In this document: positions 23,657-36,010 of the stretch, piece by piece
Layout: each line of letters starts with the position of its first letter
How positions within the stretch are numbered: the first letter of the stretch is position 1
DNA from: Limnanthes douglasii subsp. nivea
Taxonomy: Eukaryota > Streptophyta > Magnoliopsida > Brassicales > Limnanthaceae
Direction: 5' to 3'
Length of the DNA: 64,000 nucleotides
NCBI GenBank assembly: GCA_036936605.1
Contig: JAUPFV010000005.1
Span: forward strand, 60,656,742 to 60,720,741
Position numbers and translations under genes: made by a program
The notes under the pieces: generated by a model
The model's database searches: none
Seen by the model: the letters and a program-made list of their open reading frames with translations, nothing else
What the model was told of the DNA's origin: nothing

Positions 23657-24063
23657 TGATGAGTCCGAATTCTGCCTCCTCTCCGGACAAGGACAAATCA
23701 GACCAAACTCATTGGACCAGACAGGACACTTCGAACACTCAGCCCATTGAGCTGTTCGAACTATGACAAAAGTACTAAAAAACCTAAACACTTCTTGACT
23801 AAGCTACTTGCTCTCCTACTTAGAGCTCGTGGGTCTTTAAACATGACCCGTGTCCGTCAAACATGACCCGAAAACCCATGAAACCCAAATGTAAGGGTAT
23901 AAATACCCAACCACCTGCATTAAATGGGGGTAATGAAAATTAAATACAACCAGGATGCTTAATTCTCCCTCTACTTTCTACTCTAAATATAAAACACCTA
24001 TACACTTCCACAAACCTCCAGACAAATTACAAATTTACCCTCAAACGATAATTAACCTCACCA
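23657..24063 (+). repeat. 3' LTR of the Tat element
   Basis: TGATGAGTCC...CCTCACCA, about 407 bases, followed by the right target-site duplication GGTAG (24,064-24,068). TATA candidate at 23,898-23,905. Differences from the 5' LTR are mostly C/T and G/A changes. Confidence 0.95.
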
Positions 24064-24068
24064 GGTAG

Positions 24069-24454
24069 CAATTCTCATGCCCGGTATAAAGTGTAGCGAC
24101 TCTCATGCCCAATAAAAAACATGCATACCAGCTCTTATTCTAGGCACATATACTCAAATAACGGCTTTTATACCCTATATGCATAAACTATGATACATGT
24201 TTTAGAGTTGAACACATGCCTCTACGTTAAGGGTTGGTCACCCCGAATGAGGTTCGACAAACTTGTTATTATGTGACAACATATAAGATTAAACTAAACA
24301 ACAAATCATTTTGTATCTTTAACAAACTTATCACATGGTCTAATATATGCATAAAGTAAAAAAAAGGCTAGTTTGATCCTATCATAGAACATCCGAGCTA
24401 AAATATGTGTCTAGACTAAACGAATACTAAAAAAATCTGTTTGTATTAAACAAG

Positions 24455-24502
<48 letters not shown>

Positions 24503-24847
24503 AAAACTTATATATACTATATTAAAGATATCGATGCTGGAAAAAATAAAGGACTACTCATCTAACGGGTGTATACCGACCCTTATTTGAGCATCAAACA
24601 AAACGAATTGTTCATGAACAAGAAAAAATGTGTAAAGTATTTTAAAGATACATAAATTAACAGATTTTTTCCACAGATAACAAGAAAAACAAAATTAATA
24701 ATTAACAAAGTTATGGAAAACCAAAGTTACAACATGTTCACAGAACAACTATCCCTAACATAATAAAACTATAGTTATAAAAAAAATTCAAGTCTTGCCT
24801 CAGTATGAAGACTTTAGTGCTAAAAGTTTTAATAACATGCCATAAAC
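24069..24847. other. AT-rich flank with (AT)n run, no gene
   Basis: Continuation of the sequence that the Tat element interrupted. It contains a pure AT dinucleotide run at about 24,456-24,500 and otherwise no recognisable coding or regulatory element. Confidence 0.7.
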
Positions 24848-25566
24848 CTAAAGCATGGATAATGATTTACTATCCCCGATAACATCTCCGGTATGGAATA
24901 TTGTCCCCCAACCATGCCATGGATTGTTTATACCATCTATTTGTCTTGCTCTTCTCCATTCGACGATATATGAAGCATAAAATGTTCTACCAGTTAACTG
25001 CCATGGGGGATCCCTTAGGTCCATAGATCTAGTTTTTTGAGCTCCCCTCACCCTCGATAGAAATTCCTAACGCATGAGCATTTCCCTCTTTGGAGTCCAC
25101 AACTCTTTAAAACCTATGTCTTCTTCCTCAACCAGGGTTGTCTCTTCCCCAACCTAGTAATCATCCTCAGACTTTGTGGTAGAAAACTTTAACTCAACAT
25201 GACGCAAGCTTAGGTGTGACAATATCTCATAACCATTCCACATCCAGATTATAAAGGTTTCATGGCTTTTAGGATCAAATTTCCCTTCGCTTACCTCAAG
25301 ATCTCGTGTCGTAGTTAAGGCGATATCTCGGTCTCCTTTAGTAGATTATATTTTCACATCTACTTTTATTATGACTCAGTCACCAAAGCCTCTGCCTCCT
25401 TATTCGTTCGATTTCTAAGTCCCATTTTGGCTCGCTACTTAGCTCTTTGCAACTCCATTTTATCTCGGTAATATTGCACACTAGCTTTGACATCTTTAGC
25501 CTTGATTTAAAGTCGTTCTTCTAAGGTCTCATCCTTCATATGCACTAACAATCTGAGATCAGACAT
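24848..25566 (-). pseudogene. gypsy gag-like remnant, copy C
   Basis: Minus-strand reading starting at ATG 25,566-25,564: MSDLRLLVHMKDETLEERL, a TAA, then IKAKDVKASVQYYRDKMELQRAK, an Arg/Lys/Glu-rich helical stretch, and later WQLTGRTFYASYIVEW (open 25,051-24,848). The charged N-terminus and position suggest the gag start of the same minus-strand gypsy family whose pol is at 2,985-5,560 and 35,928-38,466. Copy B keeps only the first 15 or so codons (33,531 leftward) before the copia junction. Several stops make it non-functional. The gag assignment is an inference from position and composition; the C-terminal part is not recognised. Confidence 0.5.
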
Positions 25567-25682
25567 GTCCGACCTGACCAGCTTGCAAGCTCCCACCGTA
25601 CAGTTAAATGTGTTGAAACTTGTCTGCACAAACGATACACACCAGACTCGCTTACAGAACATCATACATACTATGACTAGGG

Positions 25683-26010
25683 ATGGAAATCCGAGACTTG
25701 TTCGGCCCGAGCTGTCCCGGCTTGATCCGACCCGATCAGATTTTGTCTAGCCCGAACATAGAAAGGGTTAGATACGGGTTTATAAATTACAACACGTGAG
25801 CGGGTCGGGCCTGACTCAGATTTTTAATTAGCACGGCCCATTCCAGCTTGAAAAGTATAAAATATATATCAATAATAATATATTATATAAAATAAAAATA
25901 ATATATTTATGAAATAATATAATATACTTAAAGTAAAATAAAAAATATATTAAAATTGATGTCCGCGGTCCGGGTTGGCCGACAGACTTGAACAAATGAG
26001 TTCAAGTTTG
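25683..26010. mobile_element. Insertion of about 330 bases in copy C
   Basis: Absent from the matching place in copy B (between 33,623 and 33,645). It begins GGGATGGAAATCCGAGAC, has a GC-rich first part with GGCCCGAGC and CGGGTCGGGCC phrases, then an AT-rich middle. Such GGGATGGAAAT/CGGGCC-rich insertions are common in plant genomes and often belong to hAT-like non-autonomous elements, but I could not match its two ends as terminal inverted repeats, so the class is open. Confidence 0.45.
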
Positions 26011-27760
26011 AAAATATGACACTCCTTGTGCCCCAACTCTACCTATCACACAGTAAGATCAACAACAGTTCACTCCAATCCCAAGGGATGGTGCTTAAAT
26101 GACTCCATAATTTGGAACATTATGTGTCATATCTTCATGAAAACTGGTAAATCTTTTCGAGCTTGGACAACAAAAGATAAAGAGGGGAGCGTACCTTTGT
26201 AACGTATTTGTCCGCGTCTCTATATTTGAGCCAAATATATGTCAGTGGAGTAGTAGGAATCCCCAAGGAAATCATAGAGTCACCTCATCTCTCCAACTTA
26301 AAATTATTTCCTGTTGCATGAGCTTCCCCGCTTTTTCACCGGCCAGATCATCTGTCGAGTTAATAATTCATTTAGATTTTACTACAAATGGAATTGAAAA
26401 TTTTCCCAACCTATATCTTGTGCGACATGTTTTTTTGACACTGGCGACAACTAATCATAACCTTAAACCGTCTTCAGAAAAAACAACCCTATTTATCAGG
26501 GTTAAGTATTTTGCACTATTACTTTTTGGGAAAGATAATAGTGGATTTGAATACTCACTCATCATTATAACTACTGGGGGTTTGCACATCAACACCAAAC
26601 TTCCGTTGGTCAAAATATGCATGATCTAAAGAACCTAGAACATTTCAAGGTGTGGTTATAGTTTTCCTAACCTTTCTCGGTAACATTGCCTATGTACATA
26701 AACTTTTTAACCTTCTTTTGAATGTTCATCAAACGAGCTTTAATACTTTACTAAATAAGATCAACAATAATTCATAACACAATATTTCAGAGTGAATAAT
26801 TAGTAAATATAGACATAGAAAACTTACTATTGGCTATCTAATTTCTCGCGAGCAAAGGTCGGTCAAGCACCACCAAGTTTTTGAATCGACACTAACAAAG
26901 AAAAACGTCTTATTCCAAGTTTGTTTTGTATGTCTAAGATAAATTCTCTATGTTTTTTATTTTTTTTTATATGGACAGATAAAAAAAAGAAATTTAATCC
27001 CCAAATCATTGCGTTTATCTTCATCAGATTCAACATAGTAAACGGGTAAGTCGTGTGATTCACAACCATGATGGAGATAATCAACATTCTCCAACTATTT
27101 ATTGCTAGCTAACTAGAACACAACCTCGACAGTCGGCAAAAGTCCCATAACATTAGATGAATGGGGAAATAAATTCCTAACTTACAAATATATTATATAT
27201 CACAATCTCACATCTTATGCATAATATGAAGTTTGTTAAATTTTATGGTATAAGGTGATAAACTAACCGTGCTCAAAACCGATAGATTTAAGATTTTAAC
27301 TTATGGCTTACGTGGTTTCACCTGTATAAAATGAATGGATTATAATTTGACATAACAATAACATGTTACTTTGTTCGAAGAACAAATTCTATAATACATC
27401 CAAATTCTCACATAGATTAAACATGACCATGAATATAAAATTATAGACATCTCCACCAATATAAGGTTTCTTGAGAGTGAACTAAGCATAAAAGTGAGAA
27501 AACTTTTAAATACGAAACAATATATCATGTTAGTGTCGCGGTTTTATTGGTCCATACTTATTTACAAAGAAGAACTATGCAGTGTGCACCTTGACACGAC
27601 ATGGAAAATCAAGAAAAGAAATACCATGTATGAGAGTCCAAATATCGATGCTATAAATACTGCCGACCGTGAATAACTGGCCAACAACTATCGATAAGTA
27701 TAGAATATCTCTAAGCCAAGTAGTCCTCAACGGTAAAAAACCAATCATAGTAAGGCCGCT
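26011..27760 (-). repeat. Leader/LTR region of minus-strand gypsy element, copy C
   Basis: Matches 33,645-35,380 of copy B in order and orientation (for example AAACGGGTAAGTC near 27,040 and 34,670). It separates the gag start from the tandem array, as expected for leader plus LTR. Open frames here (such as 26,318-26,629) are not conserved with copy B and are not called. Confidence 0.55.
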
Positions 27761-28135
27761 CAGCTTAATGACCCAATTAGCCACTATCTAAGTATCATTT
27801 ATAGACAGGTCATTCATGTAAGCGACCAAGCCTAGCAAATCAGGCTACCAAATTATCGTTGTAGACATGTCATTCAGCAGAGAGACCCATCCTAGCAACC
27901 AAACTATCTAAGTTTCATTGTAGGTAGGTCACTCATAGCCAGGATACCAAAGGCCCGTTTTAGGTAGGTCTCTCATTGGGGTGATCCACCTTAGAAACCA
28001 AACTACTTAACTCTCATTTATAAATATGTGCCCCCGCTGAGCAATCCAACCTAGTAAGTCAGGCTACCCAGGGCCCGTTATAAGCAGGTTGCTTAGTGAA
28101 GCGAACCACGCTAGCAACCAAACTAGCTAATTTTA
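27761..28135. repeat. Degenerate tandem-repeat array, copy C (shortened)
   Basis: Same alternating units as 2,390-3,062, but the array stops at about 28,135 after GCTAGCAACCAAACTAGCTAA. There the copy jumps directly to RT sequence, skipping about 2.6 kb of pol that copies A and B retain. Confidence 0.75.
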
Positions 28136-28139
28136 AGGT

Positions 28140-28735
28140 TACAATTTATTAGGGTCTCGAATATGTCGGATAGAGACTCAAGTTGGCGATTCATGCTGTT
28201 ATTTTTCATGATCATATCGTCGGCGTATGCCACCATATTTGTTTTTCAATTTATTTTCAAATATCCAATTAACGAGCTTTTAGTAGATCGACTTTGGAAT
28301 TTTTAAACCAAAAGTCATACTTTTATAGCAATACAAACCTTTCTCTATTTAAAAAATGGTGTGTTCTTCTTCGTGTGGATTCATTCAAACGACCGAAAAT
28401 CATATCTAAATTTATGAGATTAGATCCAAACGGAGCCATGACTTGAAATGGACCAAAATATGTTATGTTATACCAAATAATTTGATGAATTTGACATATG
28501 ATTAATAAAATGCGTAATATTTAAGTATAATAAACAGTATAATAAACACGTGATTTTAAAGTTGATAGATTTATATCAGTTCTAGAACTGGTTGAATACA
28601 AAAATATCAATATGAGTTGGCATAACAAACTTTAATATTAATTAAAATTATTAGAAAACATACAAACCTTCTAAACTTGATATAAGCATTACAAACATAA
28701 AAAACAATAGCATATATTATAAATTACTATGATAT
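28140..28735 (-). pseudogene. gypsy RT stub and upstream AT-rich tract, copy C
   Basis: Minus-strand RT fragment around the YxDD box (MVAYADDMIMKNNS region, 28,235-28,150), followed by the AT-rich tract also found at 5,520-6,005. This copy keeps about 85 bases that copy B has lost. Homology ends near 28,735. The whole integrase and RNase H portion is deleted. Confidence 0.7.
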
Positions 28736-28851
28736 TTTTGGATTTATCTAGAGTAATTCATAAAATTCATAAAAAAAACTCAATCGTCATTGTGCAAGAT
28801 ATTGTTTTGAACCTAACATCCTACATTGTAGGTTGCATTATATGAGCACAT

Positions 28852-29464
28852 TGTTGAAATATATTTATTTCATATATTTATAGACCATTGTCTTAAGGAA
28901 GTCCAAATTAAAAGTAATCGAGTTAATTATTTAATTAACTAAATTGGACCTATGAGCGAAAATGTGTTATGGGTGCAAGTATGATAACCGAGTTGAATTT
29001 GTGTGTTGTGATGCAGAGGGCCCAAATCTCAACACTTAATCCTCAATTAATAAATCAGGGAATAAATTGAATTATCAATTTATCGGATTATGGTCCCCGG
29101 ACACAATGAAGTATGGAAGGATAGGCTTTACAATGTTGGGCTTCACATTGTAAAGACTATAAGTAAGGGGCTAGATTTAGGAATTTCATCATTCTAAATC
29201 CTAAACAAAAATCTGCTGCTTCCTACAGTGTGTGGAAAACCAAACCCTTTTCTTTTATAACTTAGTTCTACGGGTTTTTTTCAAGTTTATCTACAAAATC
29301 GCTAAGGAACGAAAAGGAACAAAACATAACATGAATAACTACATGCAAATCTGTAAGTTATCTCTTTTCGTTTATTCATTATATGAATCTAAATTAAGGG
29401 TTTAATGATTTTTCGCGTTTATTGTCATATTTAATTTGATGCGATATCAAAATCAAATATAACA
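28852..29464 (+). repeat. Ty1/copia 5' LTR
   Basis: Begins TGTTGAAATATATT and ends AAATATAACA directly before a primer-binding site. About 613 bases, with TG...CA ends. It heads the copia element whose gag-pol is at 31,144-33,475. No 3' LTR is present because the element is truncated in RT. The five-base target duplication cannot be tested for the same reason. Confidence 0.85.
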
Positions 29465-29857
29465 ATTGGTATCAGAGCCTGCAAAACCTTTTTTTTTGGA
29501 TTCGATAGAATAATCGTATTATATGTTGATATATATTGATGTATATATCTCATCATTGTAGAGAATCCATGTCATTGGGATTATGTGTAGATTGAGCTGG
29601 TTAGGACATGGATTTAAGAGCTTCGTGATAAATATCGCGTTTATTGTCATATTTAATTTGATGCGATATCAAAATCAAATATAACAATTGGTATCAGAGC
29701 CTGCAAAACCTTTTTTTGGATTCGATAGAATAATCATATTGTACGTTGATATATATTGATGTGTTTTTTTCATCATTGTAAAGAATCCATGCCAATGGGA
29801 TTATGTGTAGATTGAGCTGGTTAGGACATGGATTTAAGAGCTTTGTGAAAAATATGA
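29414..29857 (+). repeat. 222-base tandem duplication spanning the LTR end and primer site
   Basis: Two near-identical units start at CGCGTTTATTG (29,414 and 29,636). Each carries the LTR tail, the primer-binding site TTGGTATCAGAGCC (29,466-29,479 and 29,688-29,701; complementary to the 3' end of initiator methionine tRNA) and about 150 bases of leader. The units differ by a few substitutions and a T-run length change. The element therefore has two primer sites. Confidence 0.9.
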
Positions 29858-31143
29858 GTTTTTCTTTATTCGATTGAAAAGTATGATATGTGATTATATG
29901 TTTTTTTTGTACCGAATAAATTCAAACTGTTAGGGCAGCGGCTCATCGACGGCTTAACCCCTGATGTTAATACTGATCAAAGGTTATCTGCCGGTGTTCA
30001 CAATGGCCAGGGAACTGCTGACATTGTGGATGAACACCGCAACTTGCGAGGTAATTTGCAATCCACTGTTATCGCGATGAAAACAGTAAGTGTTGTGAAC
30101 AACGTTTTCGAAATATTAACAGTGTGTGAACAATATTTTTAGAGGATGAATAATGATCGTTAAAAAACACTATTCATCAGAAACAATATTCATTATAAAA
30201 AAATATTATGCAGCCTGTTTGGTTTTTTAAGGTGAATAATATTTTTCGGAACATAAACAATGGTTTTGAAAACACTATTCATTAAAAACACTAATCATCA
30301 AGATTTATTTATTTATTTTAATTGATTATCTTAATTAATTTAAAATGTATGACATGATTTATTTCAAAAATATGATGTGTTCGGTATGTTAATTATTGTA
30401 TGTTTATTTGTGAATTAAATTGTATATGCTTGAATGATTAAATGGTTATACATGACTACGGTTTCGTAGATCGGTAGGTGAAACTAAGAAATTAATATAA
30501 TCAGCCCTCCGAAAGGTTAAAATTAATTTTCTTATGAATCCTAGACTTTGAAAGGTTCGAGGATTAATTTAAATTCAAATATTACCGGCCCTCCGGAAGG
30601 TTCATGTTTGGGTTTAAATTAATCATGAACATGAGAAAAATCACTGCAAATGGTCCTTTTATTGTTTTTAATTTGAAGTCCGAAAGGTTTAATCGGTACT
30701 TAGGATAGATTAAATTCAACCTTACAATTTGTTATTTAAGTAGGTGAAATCAACCCTCCAGAAGGTTTCACTGTTACTTAAAAAAATCGAATTAGGGTTA
30801 TTTTAAATTTAGTAAATGACATCGGCCCTCCGGAAGGTCTCATTGGTACTTATGAAATTAAAATGATGATCATGGTATTTTTCTCAAACTCATAAAATTG
30901 TATGTTAGCACGATTTTCCCTCCGGTATCTATTAACAGGGAATTTTATGTTTTACATGTATTTGCCATATTCATGCATATATTTTCAGTTATATATCAAC
31001 ATGTTAAATATGTTTTGTGTGTTTTTTTGCTTATTATAGTGTCTGTTGGTTACAATCTATTGGAAAATAATTCACGTATGTTGGATTGTTTGGACTTCAA
31101 ATTTTAGAAATAAGATATTTTGTTGTTCTTATCTTTACATGAC
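29858..31143 (+). other. Copia leader with repeated CCTCCGGAAGG motifs
   Basis: Untranslated leader without a convincing gene. It contains a series of short near-palindromes CCCTCCGGAAGGTT or decayed forms at about 30,504, 30,589, 30,750, 30,825 and 30,919, with weaker CCGAAAGG or TTGAAAGG forms at about 30,550 and 30,682. They lie roughly 75-95 bases apart, often beside GGTACTTA or GGTGAAA phrases. A piece at about 29,940-30,060 is more GC-rich and not recognised. Confidence 0.65.
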
Positions 31144-33475
31144 TACTTCCTTGATCTTTCTCGCGGAGGTCGAGAAAGCCTTTGCCAAAAATGAGAAGTT
31201 AGAGGTGCAGCGTCTGCTCATCGAGCTAGCTACCAAAATGTATAGTGCCAAAGGTAAAATCTGGGAGCATATTATGAGAATTTCAATGCTTGACCAAAAC
31301 TTAAAGGCAATCGGTTTAGACCATCCTGAATAATACATAGTGGGGTGCACATTTCATTCGCTGCCAGATTGGTTTAAGTAGATTTCCTACGCTGCATAGG
31401 AGGAGGATAAACTTAAAGGCACATTATCTAAGGCTAATGTGATTGCATATGTAAAAGGGGTAGGGCCTAAGCAGAATAATGATGAAAAAGGACCAGGTCA
31501 AGTTACAATTAAGAAGAAAAATCTTGCTGGATCGACTGTTGGGCGATAGTTTTTCTACAAGGAGAAAGGATACCAGAAGAGCGAGAAATGTCGGGCTTAC
31601 ATGTTAAGCGAAGGTATTCCCACATCTTTGGTTGTTTCAGAAAGTAATATATTTTCTGTAAAAATAAATATTTGGTGTTTTGATTCAACTGCAACAACTC
31701 GTGTCTGTGTTTCGTTGTAGTGTATGTCAAAGAGAAGGATGCTAAGTGAGTATGAAAGATCTATTTTCATGGCAGGCGAGCGCTCGTGTGATGTTTTATC
31801 TATTTATGATTTTTCCTTAAAACTTTCCACTGGACATGTATTTTTTTAGATTGTAATGTATGTTCCCACTTTTTGGAGGAACTTAGTTTCTTTTCCAGTT
31901 TTAGACTTGCAAGGTTACTTTTGTGTGATGGGAAACAATTGTTTTACACTCTCTCTAAATAATATGGTTGTTGGAAATGGAAATTTGATTAAATAGGATA
32001 ATTTTTATTTTTTAAATACTATTAATAATCACAACATTGATGTAAGTATACAACATACACCAAATAATAAATCAAAAGACCCTCTAAACTGTGGCACAAA
32101 CGGTTGGATCATATATCCAAAGTTAGGATGGATAAGCTTGTTGCTGAAGGTTTATTGGGTCCCATTGATTAATCTGATTTCGGTATATATGGTGAATGTA
32201 TCAAAGGGAAAAAAACCAAAGTTAAAAAGTTACGGGCATATAAAGCGATCCAAGTTCTAGAGTTGATACATACCAACATCTGTGGACCGTTTCCACAGGA
32301 ATCATGTAACAGACATCGGTATTTAATATTATTCATCGATGACTACTCTCATTTCAGTTAACTCTATAATCTTCATGAAATATCCAAGGCCCTAGACAAG
32401 TTCATAGATTTTAGGACCAAGATTGAGAAACAACTCGGTGAAAATATTAAGCTCGTTCGATCTGATTGTGGTGGTGAATATTATGGTAGATATGAAGGAT
32501 CAGGTGAACAACGTCCAAGACTCTTTGCATTATACCTAGATAAGTGTGGAATAGTCCATCGATACACTATGTTGGATTCACCTCACATAAATAGTGTATC
32601 TGAGAGATGGAACCGAACACTAAAAAAATGGCTAGAAGCATGATAAGTCTCTCATCTCTACCATTATATCTCTGGGAGAAGCCATCAAATATGCCGCTTA
32701 TATACTCAACCAAGTATCTACTAAGGCTAATGTTAGGACCCTATATGAGCTTTGGAACGGGCGTAGACCCAATTTAAAGTATATGCATGCGTGGGGTTGC
32801 CAACTGAGGCGGGGCCTTACAAACCTCAAGAAAAGAAAATGGACATAAAAACAATTAATTGTTTCTTCATAGGTTATTCCGAACATTCCAGAGGGTTTAA
32901 GTTTTATGATTTCTTTTACTGGTACAATATTTGGGAAAAGAATGACCAAGTTTCTAAAAGCTGTTGAGTTTGAAGGGTAAAATACGAGAACAAATGTTGA
33001 TTTTGAGGAAGAATCCATAGAGATTCATGAAATTTTTAATGGGGATACTCAGGTATCAGAAGATTGGGCTATAATCCCAATCATTTCGGTCCCGTTAGAA
33101 CAAGGTAATCCTCAAATTAACATTGATGCTCCACTTTAGAGTTCTAACTAGGATGCAGATATGGTCGCGGTACAACAAGATAAACCTCAAGATAATATTC
33201 CACAAGGGAATCAAAATGATATCATTCCTAATGATCAAACTCTACCTCCTCAAGAAGTGCAACAAGAGGAAATAATGCCCTTAAGAAGGTCCACGAGAGA
33301 AATGAAGAGTACTGTAGGTCTAAAATTTATAGTATATCTTCATGAGCATGATGAGTTGTGTGTTGGAACTGTAGATGATCCCTCATACAGACATGCAATG
33401 CAAAGCTCTGACTTTTGGAAATGGATTGACGCTATGACAGAAAAGTATAAATCAACTCAGGACAATGTGAATTGA
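31144..33475 (+). pseudogene. Ty1/copia gag-pol remnant, copy B (gag to start of RT)
   Basis: Order on the plus strand: gag (31,144-31,560; EVQRLLIELATKMYSAKGK and WEHIMRISMLDQNLKAIGL); protease region near 31,680 (CFDSTATT in place of the usual D-S-G-A); GAG-pre-integrase (about 32,090-32,260); integrase with all three acidic landmarks (FIDDYSHF near 32,340, VRSDCGGEYYG near 32,465, SERWNRT near 32,600); integrase C-terminal region; and the RT-proximal linker (open 33,161-33,475) ending in KWIDAMTEKYKSTQDNVN. RT is cut there and joined to minus-strand gypsy sequence. Multiple stops and frameshifts. The LTR at 28,852 is its 5' end. Confidence 0.9.
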
Positions 33476-33484
33476 AATTGTTCT

Positions 33485-35335
33485 TCTAAGGGCTCAACCT
33501 TCATATACACCAACAATCTGAGATCAGACATGTTCGACCTGACGAGCTTGCAAACCCCCACCATTTGTCTGAATAAACGATACACGATACACTAGCTTAC
33601 ACAACATCATACATACTATGACTAATAAAGAAACTATATATGACATACCTTATGCCCCAACTCTACCTATCAGACGGTATGATCAACAACTAGTTCACTC
33701 TGATCCCAATGGATGGTGCTTAAATGGCTCCATGATTTGGGACATTATCTCTCATGTCTTCATGAAAAATGATAAATCCTTTCGAGCTTGGGCAACATAA
33801 GATAAAGGGGGAGCGTACCCTTCTAACATATTTGCTTGCATCCCTCTATTTGGGCCAAATATTTATCAGTGTAGTAGTAGGCTTCCCCAAGGGAATCACA
33901 GAGTCACGTCACCTCTCCAACTTAGATTTATTTCCCGATAGGCTATTGCATGAGCTTTCCCGCTTTTTCACCAGTCAGGTCATCTGTCGAGTCAATAATT
34001 CATTTAGATTTTAATACAGATGGAATTGAAAATTTACCCACCTTTGTCATGTACGACACGTTTTTTAGATACTGAAATAACTGATGATAACCTTAAACCG
34101 TCTTTAGAAATAACAAACCTCTTTATTTGGGTAACGTATTTTTCACTACTAGTTTTTGGGAAAGCTAATAGTGGATTCGAGTACTCACCCATCATTATAA
34201 TAACTGTTAGTGGCTTGCAAATCAACACCCCATCTTCTGTGGGAAAAAATATGCGTGATCTAAAGAACTTATAATATTTTCTGATGTGGTAATATTTTTC
34301 CGCACCTTTCTCGGTAACTTTGCCTAGTTACATAAACTTCTTCTAACCTTACTCGGAATGCACATTAAACGAGCTTTAACACTTTGCTAAAGAAGATCAA
34401 CTATTAATTTATACCACAATATTCGTAGTGGATAATGAGTAAATATAGACATAAAAAACTTAGTATTGGCTATCTAATTTCTGGCAAGCAAAGGTCGATC
34501 AAGTACCCCCAGGTTTTTGAATCGTCACTCATAAAGACAAAAGTATTCTGCCAAGTTTTGTATATCTCTAGATAAATTCTCTATTTTTTAATTTTCTTGA
34601 TATTGTCAGGTAAAGAAAAGGAAATTTAATCCCCAAATCACTACGTTTATCGTCATCAGATTCAACATAGTAAACGGGTAAGTCACGAATTCACAACCAT
34701 GATGGAGATAATCAACATCGTCCAACTATTTAATGTTAGCTGACTAGAACACAACCTCGAGAGTTGGTAAAAGACGTATGACATTAGATACATGGGAAAA
34801 CAAATCCCTAACTTACAAATATATTATATATCACCATCTCATATTTCATGCATAATGTGATGTTTGTTAAATATTATGGTATAAGTTGATAGACTAGCCG
34901 TGCTCATAACCGATAAATTTAAGATTTCAACTTATGGCTTAGGTGGTTTCACCTGTATAAAATGAATGGATTATAATTTAACATAACACGTGACTTTGTT
35001 CGAGGAATAAATTTCTATAACATGTCCAAATTCTCACATAGGTTAAACATGACCATGAATATAAAATTATAGACATCTCCACCGATATAAAGTTTCTTGA
35101 GAGTGAACTAAACATAAAAGTGAGAAAACATTTATATATGAAACAATATATCACGCTACTGCCGCGGTCTTATTGGTCCATTTTTTTAACAAATAAGAAC
35201 TATGGAATGTGCACCTTGACACGACACGGAAAATAAGGAAAATAAATAACATGTATGAAAGTCCAAATCTCGATGCTATAAACATCGCCGACCGTAAATA
35301 ACTGGCCAACAACTATCGATAAGTATAGGATATCG
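33485..35335 (-). repeat. gypsy gag stub, leader and LTR region, copy B
   Basis: Minus strand. The first codons of gag (MSDLRLLVYMK, ATG at 33,531-33,529) abut the copia truncation point at about 33,485. To the right, non-coding DNA matches copy C throughout and copy A from 34,494 onward. Open frames at 33,618-33,800, 34,020-34,274 and 34,034-34,228 lack family features. LTR ends are not resolved. Confidence 0.5.
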
Positions 35336-36010
35336 CTCAGCCGAGTAGTTCTCATGCGGTCGAGAACCAATCATAGGAAGGTCACTCAGCTTAATGACCT
35401 ATCAGCCAAACTACCTAAGTTTCATTTATAGACAGGCCATTCATGTGAGCGACCAAGCCTAGTGAATCAGGCTACGAAAGTCCCATTATAGACATGTCAT
35501 GTAGCAGAGATACCCATCCTACTAAACAAACTATATAAGTTTCATTGTAGGTAGACTATGAGTGATACGAAAGGCCCATTTTAGGTAGGTCACTCATTAG
35601 GGTGATCCACCTTAGATACCAAACTACCTAACTTTTATCTATCAATATATGTCTCCGCTGAGCAATCCAGCCTAGTAAGTCAGGCTTCCCAAGGCCCGTT
35701 ATAAGCAGGTTGCTTCATGAAGCGACCCACACTAGCAACCAAACTAGCTAAGTTTCATTTATAGGCACTTTACTCAGCTGAGCGACCTAGCTTACCAAAC
35801 CATGCTACAAAAGGATTATTATGGGTAGGCCGTTCAACTGAGCGATAAAACCTAGCAAGCCAGGCTACCCAAGGCCCATCACAAACAGGGTGTCCAACAA
35901 AGCAACCCAGCCTAGCAACAAAACTACTTAAATTTCATTTATAGGTAGTTCACTCATTTGAGCGAGCCTTCTTAACAAGCCATGATACCCAACGGCCTTT
36001 ATAAGTATGG
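35336..36010. repeat. Degenerate tandem-repeat array, copy B
   Basis: Counterpart of 2,390-3,062 with the same unit order and small differences. It lies immediately downstream (minus sense) of the integrase C-terminus at 35,928-36,203. Confidence 0.75.

Larger units (their letters stand above)
13692..24063 (+). mobile_element. Complete but dead Tat-lineage Ty3/gypsy LTR retrotransposon
   Basis: 10.4-kb element with all structural parts: 5' LTR, primer site, gag-pol (+), antisense ORF region (-), polypurine tract and 3' LTR. It is flanked by GGTAG at 13,687-13,691 and 24,064-24,068. Comparing the LTRs by eye I count about 18 substitutions over roughly 408 bases, so it is not recent. The Tat lineage is indicated by two RNase H domains in pol, the small LTRs compared with the body, and an extra antisense ORF between pol and the 3' LTR. 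All gag-pol stops and two frameshifts are described under the coding entry. Confidence 0.95.

Noticed and set aside
25683..26010. Full hAT transposon
   Set aside because: The first bases resemble hAT-type insertions, but no matching inverted end or 8-base target duplication was found.
29940..30300. Small MITE in the copia leader suggested by GCCTGTTTGG
   Set aside because: Terminal inverted repeats and target duplication could not be paired.
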